Assembly: GCA_964537975.1 (NCBI GenBank)
Contig: CAZIDP010000015.1
Coordinates: forward strand, 1-64,000
Reading direction: 5' to 3'
DNA length: 64,000 nucleotides
Source: SCBR16-9 sp964537975
GTDB lineage: Bacteria > Hydrogenedentota > Hydrogenedentia > Hydrogenedentales > SCBR16-9
Shown: positions 44,693-54,496 of the stretch, one piece after another
Layout: every line of letters begins with the position of its first letter
Position numbering within the stretch: the stretch's first letter is position 1
Notes under the pieces: model-generated
The model's database searches: none
What the model was told of the DNA's origin: nothing
What the model saw: only the letters and a program-made list of their open reading frames with translations
Made by a program: the position numbers and the translations under genes

Positions 44693-46147
44693 TTATGCAA
44701 CTTGATGAAGTAACTTATTCAATTCCTCTTGAATTGTTGATGCGGCACCCACTGACAGATAGCTTGATCGGGCACGCCAAGTCTCATAACCTCCCAGTGC
44801 GTGTTGTTCCTTGGTGGGCAAATAACCATGATACCCATTGGCCAGGCCGACTGGCATCAGGTAAGTTGATGTCTGTTCAGCTTTTAACGCCAACCCAATT
44901 TCAACAAACACTTCGCAAGGTGTTGAAGCGACAGTCATCTCCCCTACACGCATAACTTGAAGCTTCAGCGATACTTTTTCGGGATAATCCTGCAATAAAA
45001 TGGTTTCCCGGGCGTATATTTCGCTGAGAGTTTGCGGCGCCTGCCCTTCGGCAGACTCCAGAATATTATTTGCAGCAACGACATCTTCAGTATCTGGCAA
45101 GCGAGTGCCCAGCATAATTTCTGTTGATACAGCCTGTAATGAAACGTAGTCCTGAAAAATCAACTGCCCATACACTTGATAGACTTCTTGTGCTACTCTC
45201 TGTGCCACAAGCTGCATTTGCTCATAAGGTTCACGTGCTGGCGCCGGTGCGGTAAAATCAATATTGTTGATATCACCACTCGCGCCATTGCTCAGCATGG
45301 CAAGTACTGGTTTTCCTCCATTATTTTTACCAAGCATATCTTCGATTATGTTTGTAAAGCATCCGAAATAATCGGCTGAAATTGCACCACCTTCTACACC
45401 TCCCACGTAATGCAAAGCATAATTGGCAAACACGGCCAAAGCGGTTCCATCCTGGCGTTGTAACGCGATAAAGGGTATTTCTGGATCGGTAGAGCCTGCT
45501 GGTTGAATCAAGTGTTCACTCTGACGTGGTGGATTCATGCGGACTTTGTCTGTTGATTCACCCCAGGGGTTTGGCGCAATCCCATCGGGGTGCATATGCC
45601 ATCGCCTGTTGAACACTTCATCTGGTAAATGTCCCGCGCCAAAAGCGATCCGCGCTGGTTCTCGCGTAGCATAGGCAGTTTGAGCGCAATCAACTATGCT
45701 CCTTATAAGCAACTCCTGATACAGCGGATCAGGTTTGTTCAGAAATACCGGCGTTGCGCAAGGCGCACTGTGCGTGTGTGTCGCTGCAATCAGGACACAG
45801 TCCGGCTTGATTTGGATTGATTCCCTGATTAGTTCCTTAGCTTTATAACAGATACTATCTGGCAGCATACAACTGTCGACCATCAGCATAACCATTTGTT
45901 CCTGGTCATTCTCCAAAAAGAGACAACGTACATACAACGGGTCATGGACATGTGTAACAATTTGATGCTGCATGCTTCCGGCAATATCAATACCTGGTTC
46001 CGGTGTGATGTCTTTCTTGGCTATACCCGCCTGCAACAGGTCTGAGTATGAATTGCCTGTTGCGGTTGACAGCAAAGTTGAGTGCGCTGCTATTGCTCCG
46101 CAATACCCCAGAAAAGTACGCCGTGAAATTCCATTGATAAATGGCAT
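44693..46147 (-). CDS. Exported neutral/alkaline ceramidase-like enzyme
   Basis: This is a 484-residue protein with a Tat-like signal (SRRTFLGYCGAIAAH). The neutral ceramidase N-terminal domain follows: LQAGIAKKDITPEPGIDIAG, DPLYVRCLFLENDQEQ, VDSCMLPD, LIAATHTHSAPC (zinc-site histidines), VFANYALHYVGG and LSNGASGDINN. This class also includes many uncharacterised planctomycete enzymes, so the amide substrate may not be ceramide. The length is shorter than full ceramidases because the C-terminal domain is missing. AAGGA lies before the ATG. Confidence 0.87.
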   Translation of the reverse strand: MPFINGISRRTFLGYCGAIAAHSTLLSTATGNSYSDLLQAGIAKKDITPEPGIDIAGSMQHQIVTHVHDPLYVRCLFLENDQEQMVMLMVDSCMLPDSICYKAKELIRESIQIKPDCVLIAATHTHSAPCATPVFLNKPDPLYQELLIRSIVDCAQTAYATREPARIAFGAGHLPDEVFNRRWHMHPDGIAPNPWGESTDKVRMNPPRQSEHLIQPAGSTDPEIPFIALQRQDGTALAVFANYALHYVGGVEGGAISADYFGCFTNIIEDMLGKNNGGKPVLAMLSNGASGDINNIDFTAPAPAREPYEQMQLVAQRVAQEVYQVYGQLIFQDYVSLQAVSTEIMLGTRLPDTEDVVAANNILESAEGQAPQTLSEIYARETILLQDYPEKVSLKLQVMRVGEMTVASTPCEVFVEIGLALKAEQTSTYLMPVGLANGYHGYLPTKEQHALGGYETWRARSSYLSVGAASTIQEELNKLLHQVA

Positions 46148-46222
46148 TGGTCTGTGTCCTTAAACACACCTGTGTATGGTTTGCATGGAGGTTATATCAC
46201 AATCGAAAAAATCCATATCTGG

Positions 46223-46248
46223 CCCGGGTATCTCTGATAACACCCGGG
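46223..46248 (-). terminator. Hairpin after the second aldo/keto reductase gene
   Basis: CCCGGGT (46223-46229) pairs with ACCCGGG (46242-46248). An A6 run on the plus strand (T6 on the minus strand) lies about 12 bp beyond, so termination strength is uncertain. Confidence 0.55.
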
Positions 46249-46275
46249 ACAGGTGTATATTTACTCCATGAATAA

Positions 46276-47271
46276 CTACCATGAAAACTTGTGTGGGCCG
46301 AAGTCTGCGTTGTAATAAGGTACTGTAGCACGCCCAGGCTCAGCGATTTCATCCAAGCGTTTGTGGTCTGCCTCGCTCATCTTGACGTCCAGTGCGCCTA
46401 TGTTGTCATTATATTGTTCGAATGTTCCCGGACCAATGATTGGACTGGTCACGCCTGGTTTGTCCATGCACCAGGCAATGGCCAATTGGGAAGTGGTACA
46501 TCCCTTTTCTTTTGCCAATGCTTCAAGTGCTTCCAGGACATCAAATGACTTGTCTGTGAAATGGCCATCTCCCGATTTTTCCCAGCGTGAGCCTTCAGGC
46601 CGTGGCTCACCACGTTTGTACTTCCCGGTAAGGAAGCCCCCCGCGAGGGGCGACCAGGGAAGAAGGCCAATGCCGTAGGTCTGTGCCATGGGAACCAGCT
46701 CACGTTCCACGCGTCGGTCCAGTAAATGATAGGGAGGTTGTTCCGTCACGAAGCGGTTCAAACCCAGCTCTTTACTTACCCACAACGATTCCATTATCTG
46801 CCAGGCAGCGAAGGTACTCGTGCCTATAGAGCGCACCTTGCCCGCACGCACCAGATCATCCAGCGCACGTAAGGTCTCGTCTATGGGTACCTCCGAAGCC
46901 GGACGATGAATCTGATACAGATCAATGTAGTCTGTTTGCAGGCGCTTCAACGAGAGATTGCACTGCTCGATTACATGCCTTCGGTGATTCCCCTGGGCAT
47001 TTGGATCATCATCGTCCATGCGGCCATGTACTTTTGTGGCGAGTACAATCTTGTCACGCTTACCATTGCGCTTCAATGCCTCACCAACGACTTCTTCACT
47101 TTTGCCACGACTATACACGTTCGCCGTGTCCAGAAAATTGATTCCGCGGTCTATCGCATCATCGATAATGCGATAACTGTCTTCTGCACTCGTTTTAGCA
47201 CCAAAATACATGCACCCGAGACATAGGGGGCTCACTTTCGTTCCAGTTCTTCCCAACGTACGGTATTCCAT
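46276..47271 (-). CDS. Cytoplasmic aldo/keto reductase
   Basis: The 331-residue enzyme starts after GGAGG and has no signal peptide. Tetrad residues are in NFLDTANVYSRGKSEE (Asp, Tyr), VLATKVHGRMDDD (Lys) and LYQIHRP (His). The C-terminal cofactor strings LAIAWCMDKPGVTSPIIGPGT fit the YajO/AKR11-12-like group. It is the first gene, by transcription direction, of the minus-strand run that continues through the ceramidase-like gene toward 40.6 kb. Confidence 0.92.
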   Translation of the reverse strand: MEYRTLGRTGTKVSPLCLGCMYFGAKTSAEDSYRIIDDAIDRGINFLDTANVYSRGKSEEVVGEALKRNGKRDKIVLATKVHGRMDDDDPNAQGNHRRHVIEQCNLSLKRLQTDYIDLYQIHRPASEVPIDETLRALDDLVRAGKVRSIGTSTFAAWQIMESLWVSKELGLNRFVTEQPPYHLLDRRVERELVPMAQTYGIGLLPWSPLAGGFLTGKYKRGEPRPEGSRWEKSGDGHFTDKSFDVLEALEALAKEKGCTTSQLAIAWCMDKPGVTSPIIGPGTFEQYNDNIGALDVKMSEADHKRLDEIAEPGRATVPYYNADFGPHKFSW

Positions 47272-47892
47272 GACAGCTTCCTCCGATTATTGTTTGACAG
47301 TGTTCCATTGCTCTATGTAAATAAGATTGTTTCTGCAATCAATTTCACTGCTTGAAACGCTTTGTTATTTACAACACCTTTTGACAACGTCAATATTGCC
47401 CGGCTTCCCTTTTAAAATAAATCCATAAACGTTTTAATATATATTGATGCTTTGTGTCAAGTTTTCGAATTTTATTATGTGGTAAATGTTTCTAAAAAAA
47501 ATGTACTTGTGCCTAATATGCACGATTGAAATGCTGTTACGGTTGAGTAGAATTTGCTTGTGAGAAATGTTTTTTTGCCCGACATTTTATTTCATCATTG
47601 TCCTGTGATGATGCTATTTATAAAAAACACATGCAATACATGGATGAGATAGAAAGGCATGTGCCTGGCTTTATGAAAAAATTTTTTGTGTTGTTGAAAT
47701 CTGGTACAGCAACCGTTATGCTTAATGATGATATGTATTTAATTTTAAATTCATTGCGGTGAATGGTTAATGGGGAATTGTGTGTAGTTCTGGGTTTGCA
47801 GTATTTTTCAATTGTGTTACCAGAAATGCTTTGTCAATCCGTATGAATTTCGCTTGTATTCCTGTAGTAATTCTGATAAGGAAACTTAGAAA
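47272..47892. other. Divergent intergenic region
   Basis: The 621-bp AT-rich stretch separates the aldo/keto reductase gene from the divergent esterase-SGNH gene. I see no gene; a small hairpin (CATCA, 8-base loop, TGATG) lies near 47593. Confidence 0.45.
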
Positions 47893-49380
47893 ATGTCCCA
47901 AATATTTATGTTTATTGGTATTGCTGTCATCATGTTTATTTCTTCCTTAACGAATATCCAGGCAGAAGAAATGGAAGCAGAACCGCAGCTTGATCTTTTC
48001 GAGAAATTGGACGCAGCTCTTCCAGGTCGCCTGCTGGTGCCTGAACAATATGATGCAGGTAAATCCTATCCACTCGTCGTTTTCTTTCACGGAGCGGGCG
48101 AGCGGGGCGATGACAATGAAAAACAACTTAAACATGTAGTAGGAATCTTTACGCAGCCATCGGTACGTGATAATTTCCCGTGTTTCGTTTTGGCTCTCCA
48201 GTGTCCTGAAGAGCAACTTTGGGTGAAAACCGACTGGTCAGCCCAATCGCATACTCAACCATCCGAGCCATCAGAGTCCATGGCGGCAGTGTTGAAAACC
48301 ATCGCTGATTTAGACCGGCAATATTCTATTGACCGTGAGCGTATTTATGCCATCGGTTTGTCCATGGGCGGATATGCCACCTGGGACATCATTGCCCGCT
48401 ACCCCAACCTTTTTGCAGCAGCTGTGCCCATCTGTGGTGGTGGCGATACAGCCACAGCCACACGTATCACTGATATGCCTCTCTGGATATTCCATGGAGA
48501 TGCGGATCCGCTTGTTCCCGTCAGTCGTTCCCGTGATATGGTACAGGCAATTGAAGAAGCAGGTGGGAATCCACGCTATACTGAGTATAAAGGTGTGGGC
48601 CATGATTCCTTTACTCCGGCTTCGAGGGAACCTGAACTCATTCCCTGGCTCTTTGAACAACGCAATACGGCACCTGAGATGCCACTCACGTCCTGCCAGG
48701 TGGGGTCTGGAGACAGGATTGTCTTTCTAGGCGATTCCATAACCCAGCAAGGCGTAACTCCCCAAGGGTACGTAACCAAAGTTCGTCAGGTGCTTGATTC
48801 AGGGAGATTTGGTGAGAATATTGAGGTGATTGGCGCTGGCATCAGCGGGAACCGGGTGCCTGATCTGCTTGAACGCCTCCAGAGAGATGTATTGGACCAC
48901 AATCCAACCTTGGTTGTAGTATATATCGGTATAAACGACGTGTGGCATTGGGATGCGGGTCGTGGAACATCAGCCGATGACTTCCGTACCGGTCTTCACA
49001 CTCTGGTTCAGCAATTGCGCGAAAAAAATACCAGAGTATTGCTATGCACGCCTACCGTTATCGGTGAAAAAACGCAAGATCAAAACCCTCACGATGCCAT
49101 GCTCAATGCTTATGCCGATATCACCCGTGCAGTTGCACGCGAAGAAAAGGTTGATCTGCTTGATCTGAGGCACTACTTTCTCGCCTGGTTGGAAACCGAA
49201 AATGCCGATCAACTGGAGCAAGGTGTTTTGACAAGTGACGGAGTGCACTTGAACGACCATGGCAATCTATTATTGGGGTATCTCATGGTACGGGCCATCA
49301 ACCCTGCGCCATTGCCCGCGTATGCTGATTTATCCGGACAAATTGGATGGAATGACCTGAAAAGACAATTGGCGGAGTGA
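47893..49380 (+). CDS. Secreted two-domain hydrolase: alpha/beta-hydrolase esterase fused to SGNH lipase
   Basis: This is a 495-residue protein with AAGGAAA before the ATG and a signal peptide ending near IQA-EE. Residues 40-255 form an alpha/beta hydrolase of the PHB-depolymerase/feruloyl-esterase type (VVFFHGAGERGDDNE, nucleophile in IGLSMGGYATW, acid in HGDADPLVP, histidine in GVGHDSF). Residues 275-480 form an SGNH/GDSL hydrolase (VFLGDSITQQG, GAGISGNRVPDLLERL, YIGINDVWHW, SDGVHLNDHG). All expected catalytic residues are visible in both domains. The likely role is de-esterification of acylated polysaccharide outside the cytoplasm. Confidence 0.92.
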   Translation: MSQIFMFIGIAVIMFISSLTNIQAEEMEAEPQLDLFEKLDAALPGRLLVPEQYDAGKSYPLVVFFHGAGERGDDNEKQLKHVVGIFTQPSVRDNFPCFVLALQCPEEQLWVKTDWSAQSHTQPSEPSESMAAVLKTIADLDRQYSIDRERIYAIGLSMGGYATWDIIARYPNLFAAAVPICGGGDTATATRITDMPLWIFHGDADPLVPVSRSRDMVQAIEEAGGNPRYTEYKGVGHDSFTPASREPELIPWLFEQRNTAPEMPLTSCQVGSGDRIVFLGDSITQQGVTPQGYVTKVRQVLDSGRFGENIEVIGAGISGNRVPDLLERLQRDVLDHNPTLVVVYIGINDVWHWDAGRGTSADDFRTGLHTLVQQLREKNTRVLLCTPTVIGEKTQDQNPHDAMLNAYADITRAVAREEKVDLLDLRHYFLAWLETENADQLEQGVLTSDGVHLNDHGNLLLGYLMVRAINPAPLPAYADLSGQIGWNDLKRQLAE

Positions 49381-49483
49381 TTTACAACAGGATACTTATA
49401 ATTTGGCATGTCTCAGTAAAAGCTTATGATTGTTCCACATTCTGCATTCGAAGGGAATCATAGGCTCTATGCCTAAAGATAAA

Positions 49484-49512
49484 TGGCAGGGTATAGAAGA
49501 TTTACCCTGCCA
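49484..49512. terminator. Terminator between convergent genes
   Basis: TGGCAGGGTA (49484-49493) pairs with TACCCTGCCA (49503-49512). It lies between the esterase-SGNH gene and the convergent radical SAM gene and can serve both. Confidence 0.75.
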
Positions 49513-49556
49513 AAATCTTTGCAAACACAAGTATCTATTATATATTCAAAATTGAA

Positions 49557-50885
49557 TTACTTCAGAGCCCACTCACGGTCTTCAGGTTCTACCACTTTCT
49601 TCTGGTTTTTAATATAATGCATAAGATCATCGGTGGGGGGATGGTCTTTGATAGGTACTGCTTCATCAGTACCAAAGAAGTTGGCGTAGTCTCCGTGAAA
49701 CCCGTCACATATGTTTCTTGCTGCGCATTGTTGGCAGCCTTCATGAAATTGATAATTTAAATCTATGTGGGCACGTAAAATTGCTTCACGCCGCCAGATG
49801 AACCGATTTCCGCGTAACAGCTGCTCTACGGCACCAACACACCTTTGAAAGGCAAAAAACAGCTTACCTTTGATAGAATTGTTGTACCAGTCCCGTAATT
49901 CCTGTGAATTGTTTTTGTAAATGCGCCGTGCACCTCTGCCCAAACGGAAGTTTGGTGATACATCACCATCTTTCATGCGCTGCGTTTGCATACCGGTCCA
50001 TAACCAACTCTGATAATCCCACTCATGATGATCATAGGAGAGTTGCTGGAAATTATAAAAATTTTTACGATGGCGTGGTTCGGCAATGCAGATAGGCATA
50101 TACCGGACATTGGTTTCAATATTATGCTCTTCGAGCATATCAATTGCATGGGTAAGATACGGTTTGATTTCATTGTACATGGCAACATTATCATGGGTGC
50201 GAATGCCGGTTTCCTGGTCTTCAAACGGATTGAAGGCGATGTAATTCACACCACTGGCACCATAATGAATTGCTTTTTCAGCTATCTTTGGTAGAATTGG
50301 GACTACAGGTTTTGACATGGTGCAGTTAAATCGGAAAGGTACATCACACTCTACCATGCGTTCAATTGCTTTAATAATTTTTTCGTATGCGCCTTTCCTG
50401 CATACCACTTCATCATGGATTGCACCGATACCATGCAAGCTTACAAGAAAATCACGGACGCCTGCTTCTTTGAACTGCTCCATTACTCCTGGTTTTGATA
50501 AGTGCAAGCCATTGGTTATGAGTGTTGGATACAGCCCAATTTCCCGGCAATATGATATCAGCTCAAGGATTCCTGGGAAAATCGTTGGTTCTCCCCCTTG
50601 AATGTCAATACTGGTACAATTATAGTAATATCGGAGTGAATGGCATATTTTTTTGGCTTTATCCAGCGTCATGAAGTCATGCTCAGGATGCTTGGCATCT
50701 GCAATTCGATTCAGGAAATAACAAAAGTAGCAACGTAGATTACAGGTTTGTCCCAACCACATTACAGCACGTTTGCTTAAAGTTCTTTTATTTGTATACT
50801 CGAGTTCACGCGGAGTAACAGCAGGAAAAGTGGGCTCTAAATCTTCTATTGCTGGAATTTCTATGGCGACTTTGGTTGTAGTCAT
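49557..50885 (-). CDS. Radical SAM protein with cysteine-rich C-terminus
   Basis: The 442-residue protein starts after GGGAG. The iron-sulfur motif is CNLRCYFC at about residues 48-55, followed by IDIQGGEPTIFPGILELISYC and LITNGLHLSKPGV, typical of the SPASM-type radical SAM class. The C-terminus has CQQCAARNICDGFHGDYANFFG, which suggests an auxiliary cluster or substrate domain. It is monocistronic and lies head-to-head with the riboflavin operon. The reaction is unknown; it could modify a peptide, lipid or cofactor. Confidence 0.87.
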   Translation of the reverse strand: MTTTKVAIEIPAIEDLEPTFPAVTPRELEYTNKRTLSKRAVMWLGQTCNLRCYFCYFLNRIADAKHPEHDFMTLDKAKKICHSLRYYYNCTSIDIQGGEPTIFPGILELISYCREIGLYPTLITNGLHLSKPGVMEQFKEAGVRDFLVSLHGIGAIHDEVVCRKGAYEKIIKAIERMVECDVPFRFNCTMSKPVVPILPKIAEKAIHYGASGVNYIAFNPFEDQETGIRTHDNVAMYNEIKPYLTHAIDMLEEHNIETNVRYMPICIAEPRHRKNFYNFQQLSYDHHEWDYQSWLWTGMQTQRMKDGDVSPNFRLGRGARRIYKNNSQELRDWYNNSIKGKLFFAFQRCVGAVEQLLRGNRFIWRREAILRAHIDLNYQFHEGCQQCAARNICDGFHGDYANFFGTDEAVPIKDHPPTDDLMHYIKNQKKVVEPEDREWALK

Positions 50886-51064
50886 TTATTAACTCCCATG
50901 GAAGGTGGAACGTGCTAAATCATTACTAGTTTTATTGATACATACTATAACACAGTATCAAGAAAAAGCCAAAGTTTCTAAACAGCCAGGAAGTGTTTGC
51001 AGTTTATGTTTAGTGTAAGTATTGTGTAAAAAGCTCAGCTTTATCTTTATCGGAGGTTTTACCC

Positions 51065-51093
51065 TTGATTTGTGGGGTTTGGTGCGCTACAAT
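51065..51093 (+). promoter_or_regulatory. Riboflavin operon promoter
   Basis: TTGATT (51065-51070), a 17-bp spacer and TACAAT (51088-51093) lie just before the FMN aptamer, so transcription would start near 51100. Confidence 0.7.
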
Positions 51094-51111
51094 TAACTAA
51101 ATAATAATCAT

Positions 51112-51228
51112 AGACCTTCAGGGCAGGGTGAGATTCCCGACCGGCGGTGAAAGCCCGCGAGCGTTAACTAACGCAGACCCGTGTGTAATTCCGGGGCCGA
51201 CGGTAAAGTCCGGATGGGAGAAGGTAGC
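51112..51228 (+). ncRNA. FMN riboswitch (RFN element)
   Basis: The conserved RFN strings are present in order: CTTCAGGGCAGGGTGAGATT, CCCGACCGGCGGTGAAAGCC, CGCGAG, then GCAGACCCG, GGGGCCGACGGTAAAGTCCG and GATGGGAGAAGG. The aptamer senses flavin mononucleotide and switches off the downstream riboflavin genes. About 190 bp of expression platform lie between it and ribD. Confidence 0.97.
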
Positions 51229-51386
51229 CAATCAGGCCATACGATTAGGGCAAGAGATGCTATAAGTTCATTTCTGCGCTTGTATCTATGGATTTCCTGT
51301 GGTTTTGTGCATGTGAATATGTAAATGTTGTTGTTTGCTTAATCAACAACAGGATCGTTGGCATGTGCAAATTGGCATTCATAAAC

Positions 51387-51422
51387 CCTGAAGATCTGTA
51401 TTCTGATCAGCAGGTTTTTTTT
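51387..51422 (+). terminator. Possible riboswitch expression-platform terminator
   Basis: CCTG (51387-51390) and CAGG (51411-51414) can pair with an inner ATC/GAT pairing, and eight T residues (51415-51422) follow directly, ending at the ribD ATG. The stem is weak, and it also covers the ribD ribosome site (AGCAGG), so control could be transcriptional or translational. Confidence 0.4.
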
Positions 51423-52520
51423 ATGTCTCAAGATATACGCTATATGTCACATGCTTTGGCGTTGGCAGCCAGAGCCAAAGGGCGCACCCAACCGAATCCG
51501 ATGGTTGGCTGTGTGATTGTGCGGGACGGGGTGATTCTTGGTGAAGGTTACCATAAGCGTGCTGGCTTGCCGCATGCTGAAGTTGAGGCACTGGAAGCAA
51601 CGGGGATGTCCACATTAGATGGAGCGACCCTGTATGTCAATCTGGAGCCGTGCAGCCACCAAGGGCGTACACCACCTTGTGTTGATTTGTTGTGCAAATC
51701 AAAACCTTCCAGAATAGTTATTGCTATCGAAGACCCGAATCCATTGATCAAAGGCCAGGGGATCGTTCGCCTGCGAGATGCAGGCATTGAAGTTGAAGTG
51801 GGGGTGATGGAGCGGGAAGCCCGGCTCTTAAACGAAGTTTTTATAAAGTATATTACTACCGGTATGCCGTTTGTTACTGCCAAATGCGCAATGACACTTG
51901 ATGGTAAAATTGCCACTCATACAGGACATTCCAGATGGGTTACTGGAGAAGATGCCCGGCACAAAGTGCATGAAATGCGTAATATGGTTGACGGTATCAT
52001 GGTAGGCAGTCGGACAATCATGTTGGATGACTCCAGTTTGACTACACGTCTTGATTACCCGGACAAACGTGATCCAATCCGGATTGTCCTGGATGGAGAA
52101 GCGTATCTTGACCGGAATCGACGCGTGTTTCATCTCTTGAGTAATGCACCTACTTGGGTTGCTGTAACAGAAGACCGGGGATATGATTTTGCAGATGATG
52201 TCCTCTTTTTGCCAGAGGGCCCAGGCGGTGTTGATATGAAAGCGCTGATGCTGGAATTGGGGCGGCGTGAAATATCGTCCCTGTTGATTGAAGGAGGCGG
52301 CACTACGCTTGCCTCTGCATTTGAATCAGAAATCGTGGACAAAGTTTGTTTTTTCATAGCCCCTAAAATCATCGGTGGTAGAGATGCTGTAACCGCAGTC
52401 GAAGGTGAAGGCGTTGCTGTAATGGACGATGCCATCCAGTTAACAGACTTACGCGTTGACCGGGTAGGCGAAGACATACTGGTAGAGGGCTATGTTGTGA
52501 AAGAATCACCAATTTTATAA
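51423..52520 (+). CDS. ribD: Bifunctional pyrimidine deaminase/reductase RibD
   Basis: The protein has 365 residues from the ATG at 51423; the open frame extends upstream into the riboswitch leader but has no ribosome site there. The N-terminal deaminase has the zinc-site strings HAEVEALEA and PCSHQGRTPPC. The C-terminal reductase has VTAKCAMTLDGKIAT, SRWVTGEDAR, GIMVGSRTI and IEGGGTTLASAF. It performs the second and third steps of riboflavin synthesis from GTP. It is the first gene behind the FMN riboswitch. Confidence 0.97.
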   Translation: MSQDIRYMSHALALAARAKGRTQPNPMVGCVIVRDGVILGEGYHKRAGLPHAEVEALEATGMSTLDGATLYVNLEPCSHQGRTPPCVDLLCKSKPSRIVIAIEDPNPLIKGQGIVRLRDAGIEVEVGVMEREARLLNEVFIKYITTGMPFVTAKCAMTLDGKIATHTGHSRWVTGEDARHKVHEMRNMVDGIMVGSRTIMLDDSSLTTRLDYPDKRDPIRIVLDGEAYLDRNRRVFHLLSNAPTWVAVTEDRGYDFADDVLFLPEGPGGVDMKALMLELGRREISSLLIEGGGTTLASAFESEIVDKVCFFIAPKIIGGRDAVTAVEGEGVAVMDDAIQLTDLRVDRVGEDILVEGYVVKESPIL

Positions 52521-52605
52521 CTGGCCAGCACACTTAATGAATTATAAAGTAATTTTCTGTGCAATTTGATGTGCATCAATTTTTCTTAAATAAAAGAGGC
52601 AGTAC

Positions 52606-53232
52606 ATGTTTACGGGTATTATTGAAGAAGTCGGAGCCATTTCCAAAATTAATGGTCCACAAGTCAGCATTCTAGCTAAGAAAGTACTGGAAGATGTTGC
52701 TTTAGGTGACAGCATTGCTATAGATGGGGCCTGTCTCACAGTTACAGACTTTTCGGAAACGAGTTTCAGTGTACAAGTATCCCCCGAAACTTTCGCTCGT
52801 ACCACATTGGGTCGCCTCAAACCCGGTCATGCCGTTAATCTTGAACGGGCAATGCATGCCAATGGACGATTTGGTGGGCATTTTGTACAAGGTCATGTTG
52901 ATGGTGTAGGGATGGTGGAAAAAGTTGAAGAACAGGGCGAATTTGCGCTCTGGCACTTCCGGGCTCCGGACGAAGTAGCTCGCTACCTGATTCCAAAAGG
53001 GTCGGTCACGATAGATGGTATCAGTTTAACCGTGGTGAGTCCGGAAGGAGACCGGTTTTATGTGGCGGTAATACCCGCTACACTGGCTAAAACAACATTG
53101 GTCAATAAACGCAATGGTGCGTTGGTAAATATGGAAGCTGATGTGATCGGCAAACATATTTTACATTATATGAATACCGCAGGTAATGCCGGAATGACTC
53201 AGGACTTTCTGGCGCGACATGGTTTTGCATAG
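52606..53232 (+). CDS. ribE: Riboflavin synthase alpha chain
   Basis: The 208-residue enzyme consists of two lumazine-binding repeats. Repeat one starts MFTGIIEEVGAISKI with GDSIAIDGACLTVTD, and repeat two starts near GHFVQGHVDGVGMV with GSVTIDGISLTVVS. It dismutates 6,7-dimethyl-8-ribityllumazine to riboflavin. AGAGG precedes the ATG. ribBA begins 13 bp downstream. Confidence 0.97.
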   Translation: MFTGIIEEVGAISKINGPQVSILAKKVLEDVALGDSIAIDGACLTVTDFSETSFSVQVSPETFARTTLGRLKPGHAVNLERAMHANGRFGGHFVQGHVDGVGMVEKVEEQGEFALWHFRAPDEVARYLIPKGSVTIDGISLTVVSPEGDRFYVAVIPATLAKTTLVNKRNGALVNMEADVIGKHILHYMNTAGNAGMTQDFLARHGFA

Positions 53233-53245
53233 GACACATAGTAGT

Positions 53246-54439
53246 ATGTTAAGTAAAATAAACGAAATTCTCGAAGATATTCGCCAGGGTAAAATGATCA
53301 TCCTGGTTGACGATGAAGACCGTGAAAATGAAGGTGACTTGGTTATTGCGGCTGAGTTGGTGAAGGCAGACGATATTAACTTCATGGCTAAGCATGGCCG
53401 TGGATTAATATGCCAGACTTTTTTATCAGATGATATAAAGCGGCTGGATTTGCCCCCAATGACGACCAATAATACATCGCCTTTTAACACGGCATTTCAC
53501 ATCTCATTCGAAGCTGCTACCGGGATCACTACCGGTATAAGTGCGCATGACAGAGCCCGTTCTGTGCAGGTTGCTGCAAATCCAGATTCCGGGCCTACTG
53601 ACTTGGTTCGCCCCGGACATATGTTCCCATTGTGCGCCAAAGAAGGCGGCGTGTTGGTTCGTGTAGGACAGACTGAAGGTTCCATTGATTTGATGCGTCT
53701 GGCTGGATTGAGTCCGACTGCGGTCCTCTGTGAAGTCATGAATGAAGATGGTACCATGGCGCGTATGCCAGACTTGGAGCGGTTTGCTGCAGAACATGAC
53801 TTGAAAATATGTACCATTCAAGACATCATCCGATACCGTAGGCGAACTGAGAAATTGGTATGGCGTGAAGCCGAAACTAAATTGCCTACAGAGCATGGTG
53901 ATTTTCGATTGGTGGTGTATCGTAACGCAATAGATGATTTCGAGCACTTGGCACTTGTCATGGGAGATGTCGCGCACAGTGATGATGTATTGGTGCGGGT
54001 TCATTCCGAATGTTTAACCGGTGATGTCTTTCATTCTCTGCGATGTGATTGTGGTGCGCAACTACACAAGGCAGTTCAAATCATCGCTGAATCGGGCTGT
54101 GGGGTATTGGTATATATGCGACAGGAAGGTCGTGGTATTGGTCTGATAAATAAAATCAAGGCTTACAAGCTTCAAGACGAAGGTATGGACACTGTAGAAG
54201 CCAATGTTCATCTTGGATTTGATCCAGACCCGAGAGAATATGGTATTGGCGCACAAATCCTCAATGATTTGGGTGTTAAGCGGATGCGCCTTATTACCAA
54301 TAATCCTGTTAAAAGAGTAGGCATTGAGGGGTATGGTTTGATTGTTGTCGACCGGGTATCACTCGAAGTGCCTCCAAATGATGTTAACCGGGATTATCTG
54401 AAGACAAAGAAAGAAAAAATGGGGCATCTGCTGGGGTAG
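53246..54439 (+). CDS. ribBA: DHBP synthase / GTP cyclohydrolase II fusion RibBA
   Basis: The protein has 397 residues from the ATG at 53246 (AGGA upstream); an ATG nine codons earlier would overlap ribE and is less likely. The N-terminal 3,4-dihydroxy-2-butanone-4-phosphate synthase has DDEDRENEGDL and HGRGLICQT. The C-terminal GTP cyclohydrolase II has the zinc cysteines in SECLTGDVFHSLRCDCGAQL and the MRQEGRGIGL string. Both domains look intact. It supplies both precursors of the pathway. Confidence 0.97.
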   Translation: MLSKINEILEDIRQGKMIILVDDEDRENEGDLVIAAELVKADDINFMAKHGRGLICQTFLSDDIKRLDLPPMTTNNTSPFNTAFHISFEAATGITTGISAHDRARSVQVAANPDSGPTDLVRPGHMFPLCAKEGGVLVRVGQTEGSIDLMRLAGLSPTAVLCEVMNEDGTMARMPDLERFAAEHDLKICTIQDIIRYRRRTEKLVWREAETKLPTEHGDFRLVVYRNAIDDFEHLALVMGDVAHSDDVLVRVHSECLTGDVFHSLRCDCGAQLHKAVQIIAESGCGVLVYMRQEGRGIGLINKIKAYKLQDEGMDTVEANVHLGFDPDPREYGIGAQILNDLGVKRMRLITNNPVKRVGIEGYGLIVVDRVSLEVPPNDVNRDYLKTKKEKMGHLLG

Positions 54440-54496
54440 TTCCCTACAAGATCGATACTGAATTGATAAAGCAAATAATTTTTGGAGATTTACGTC

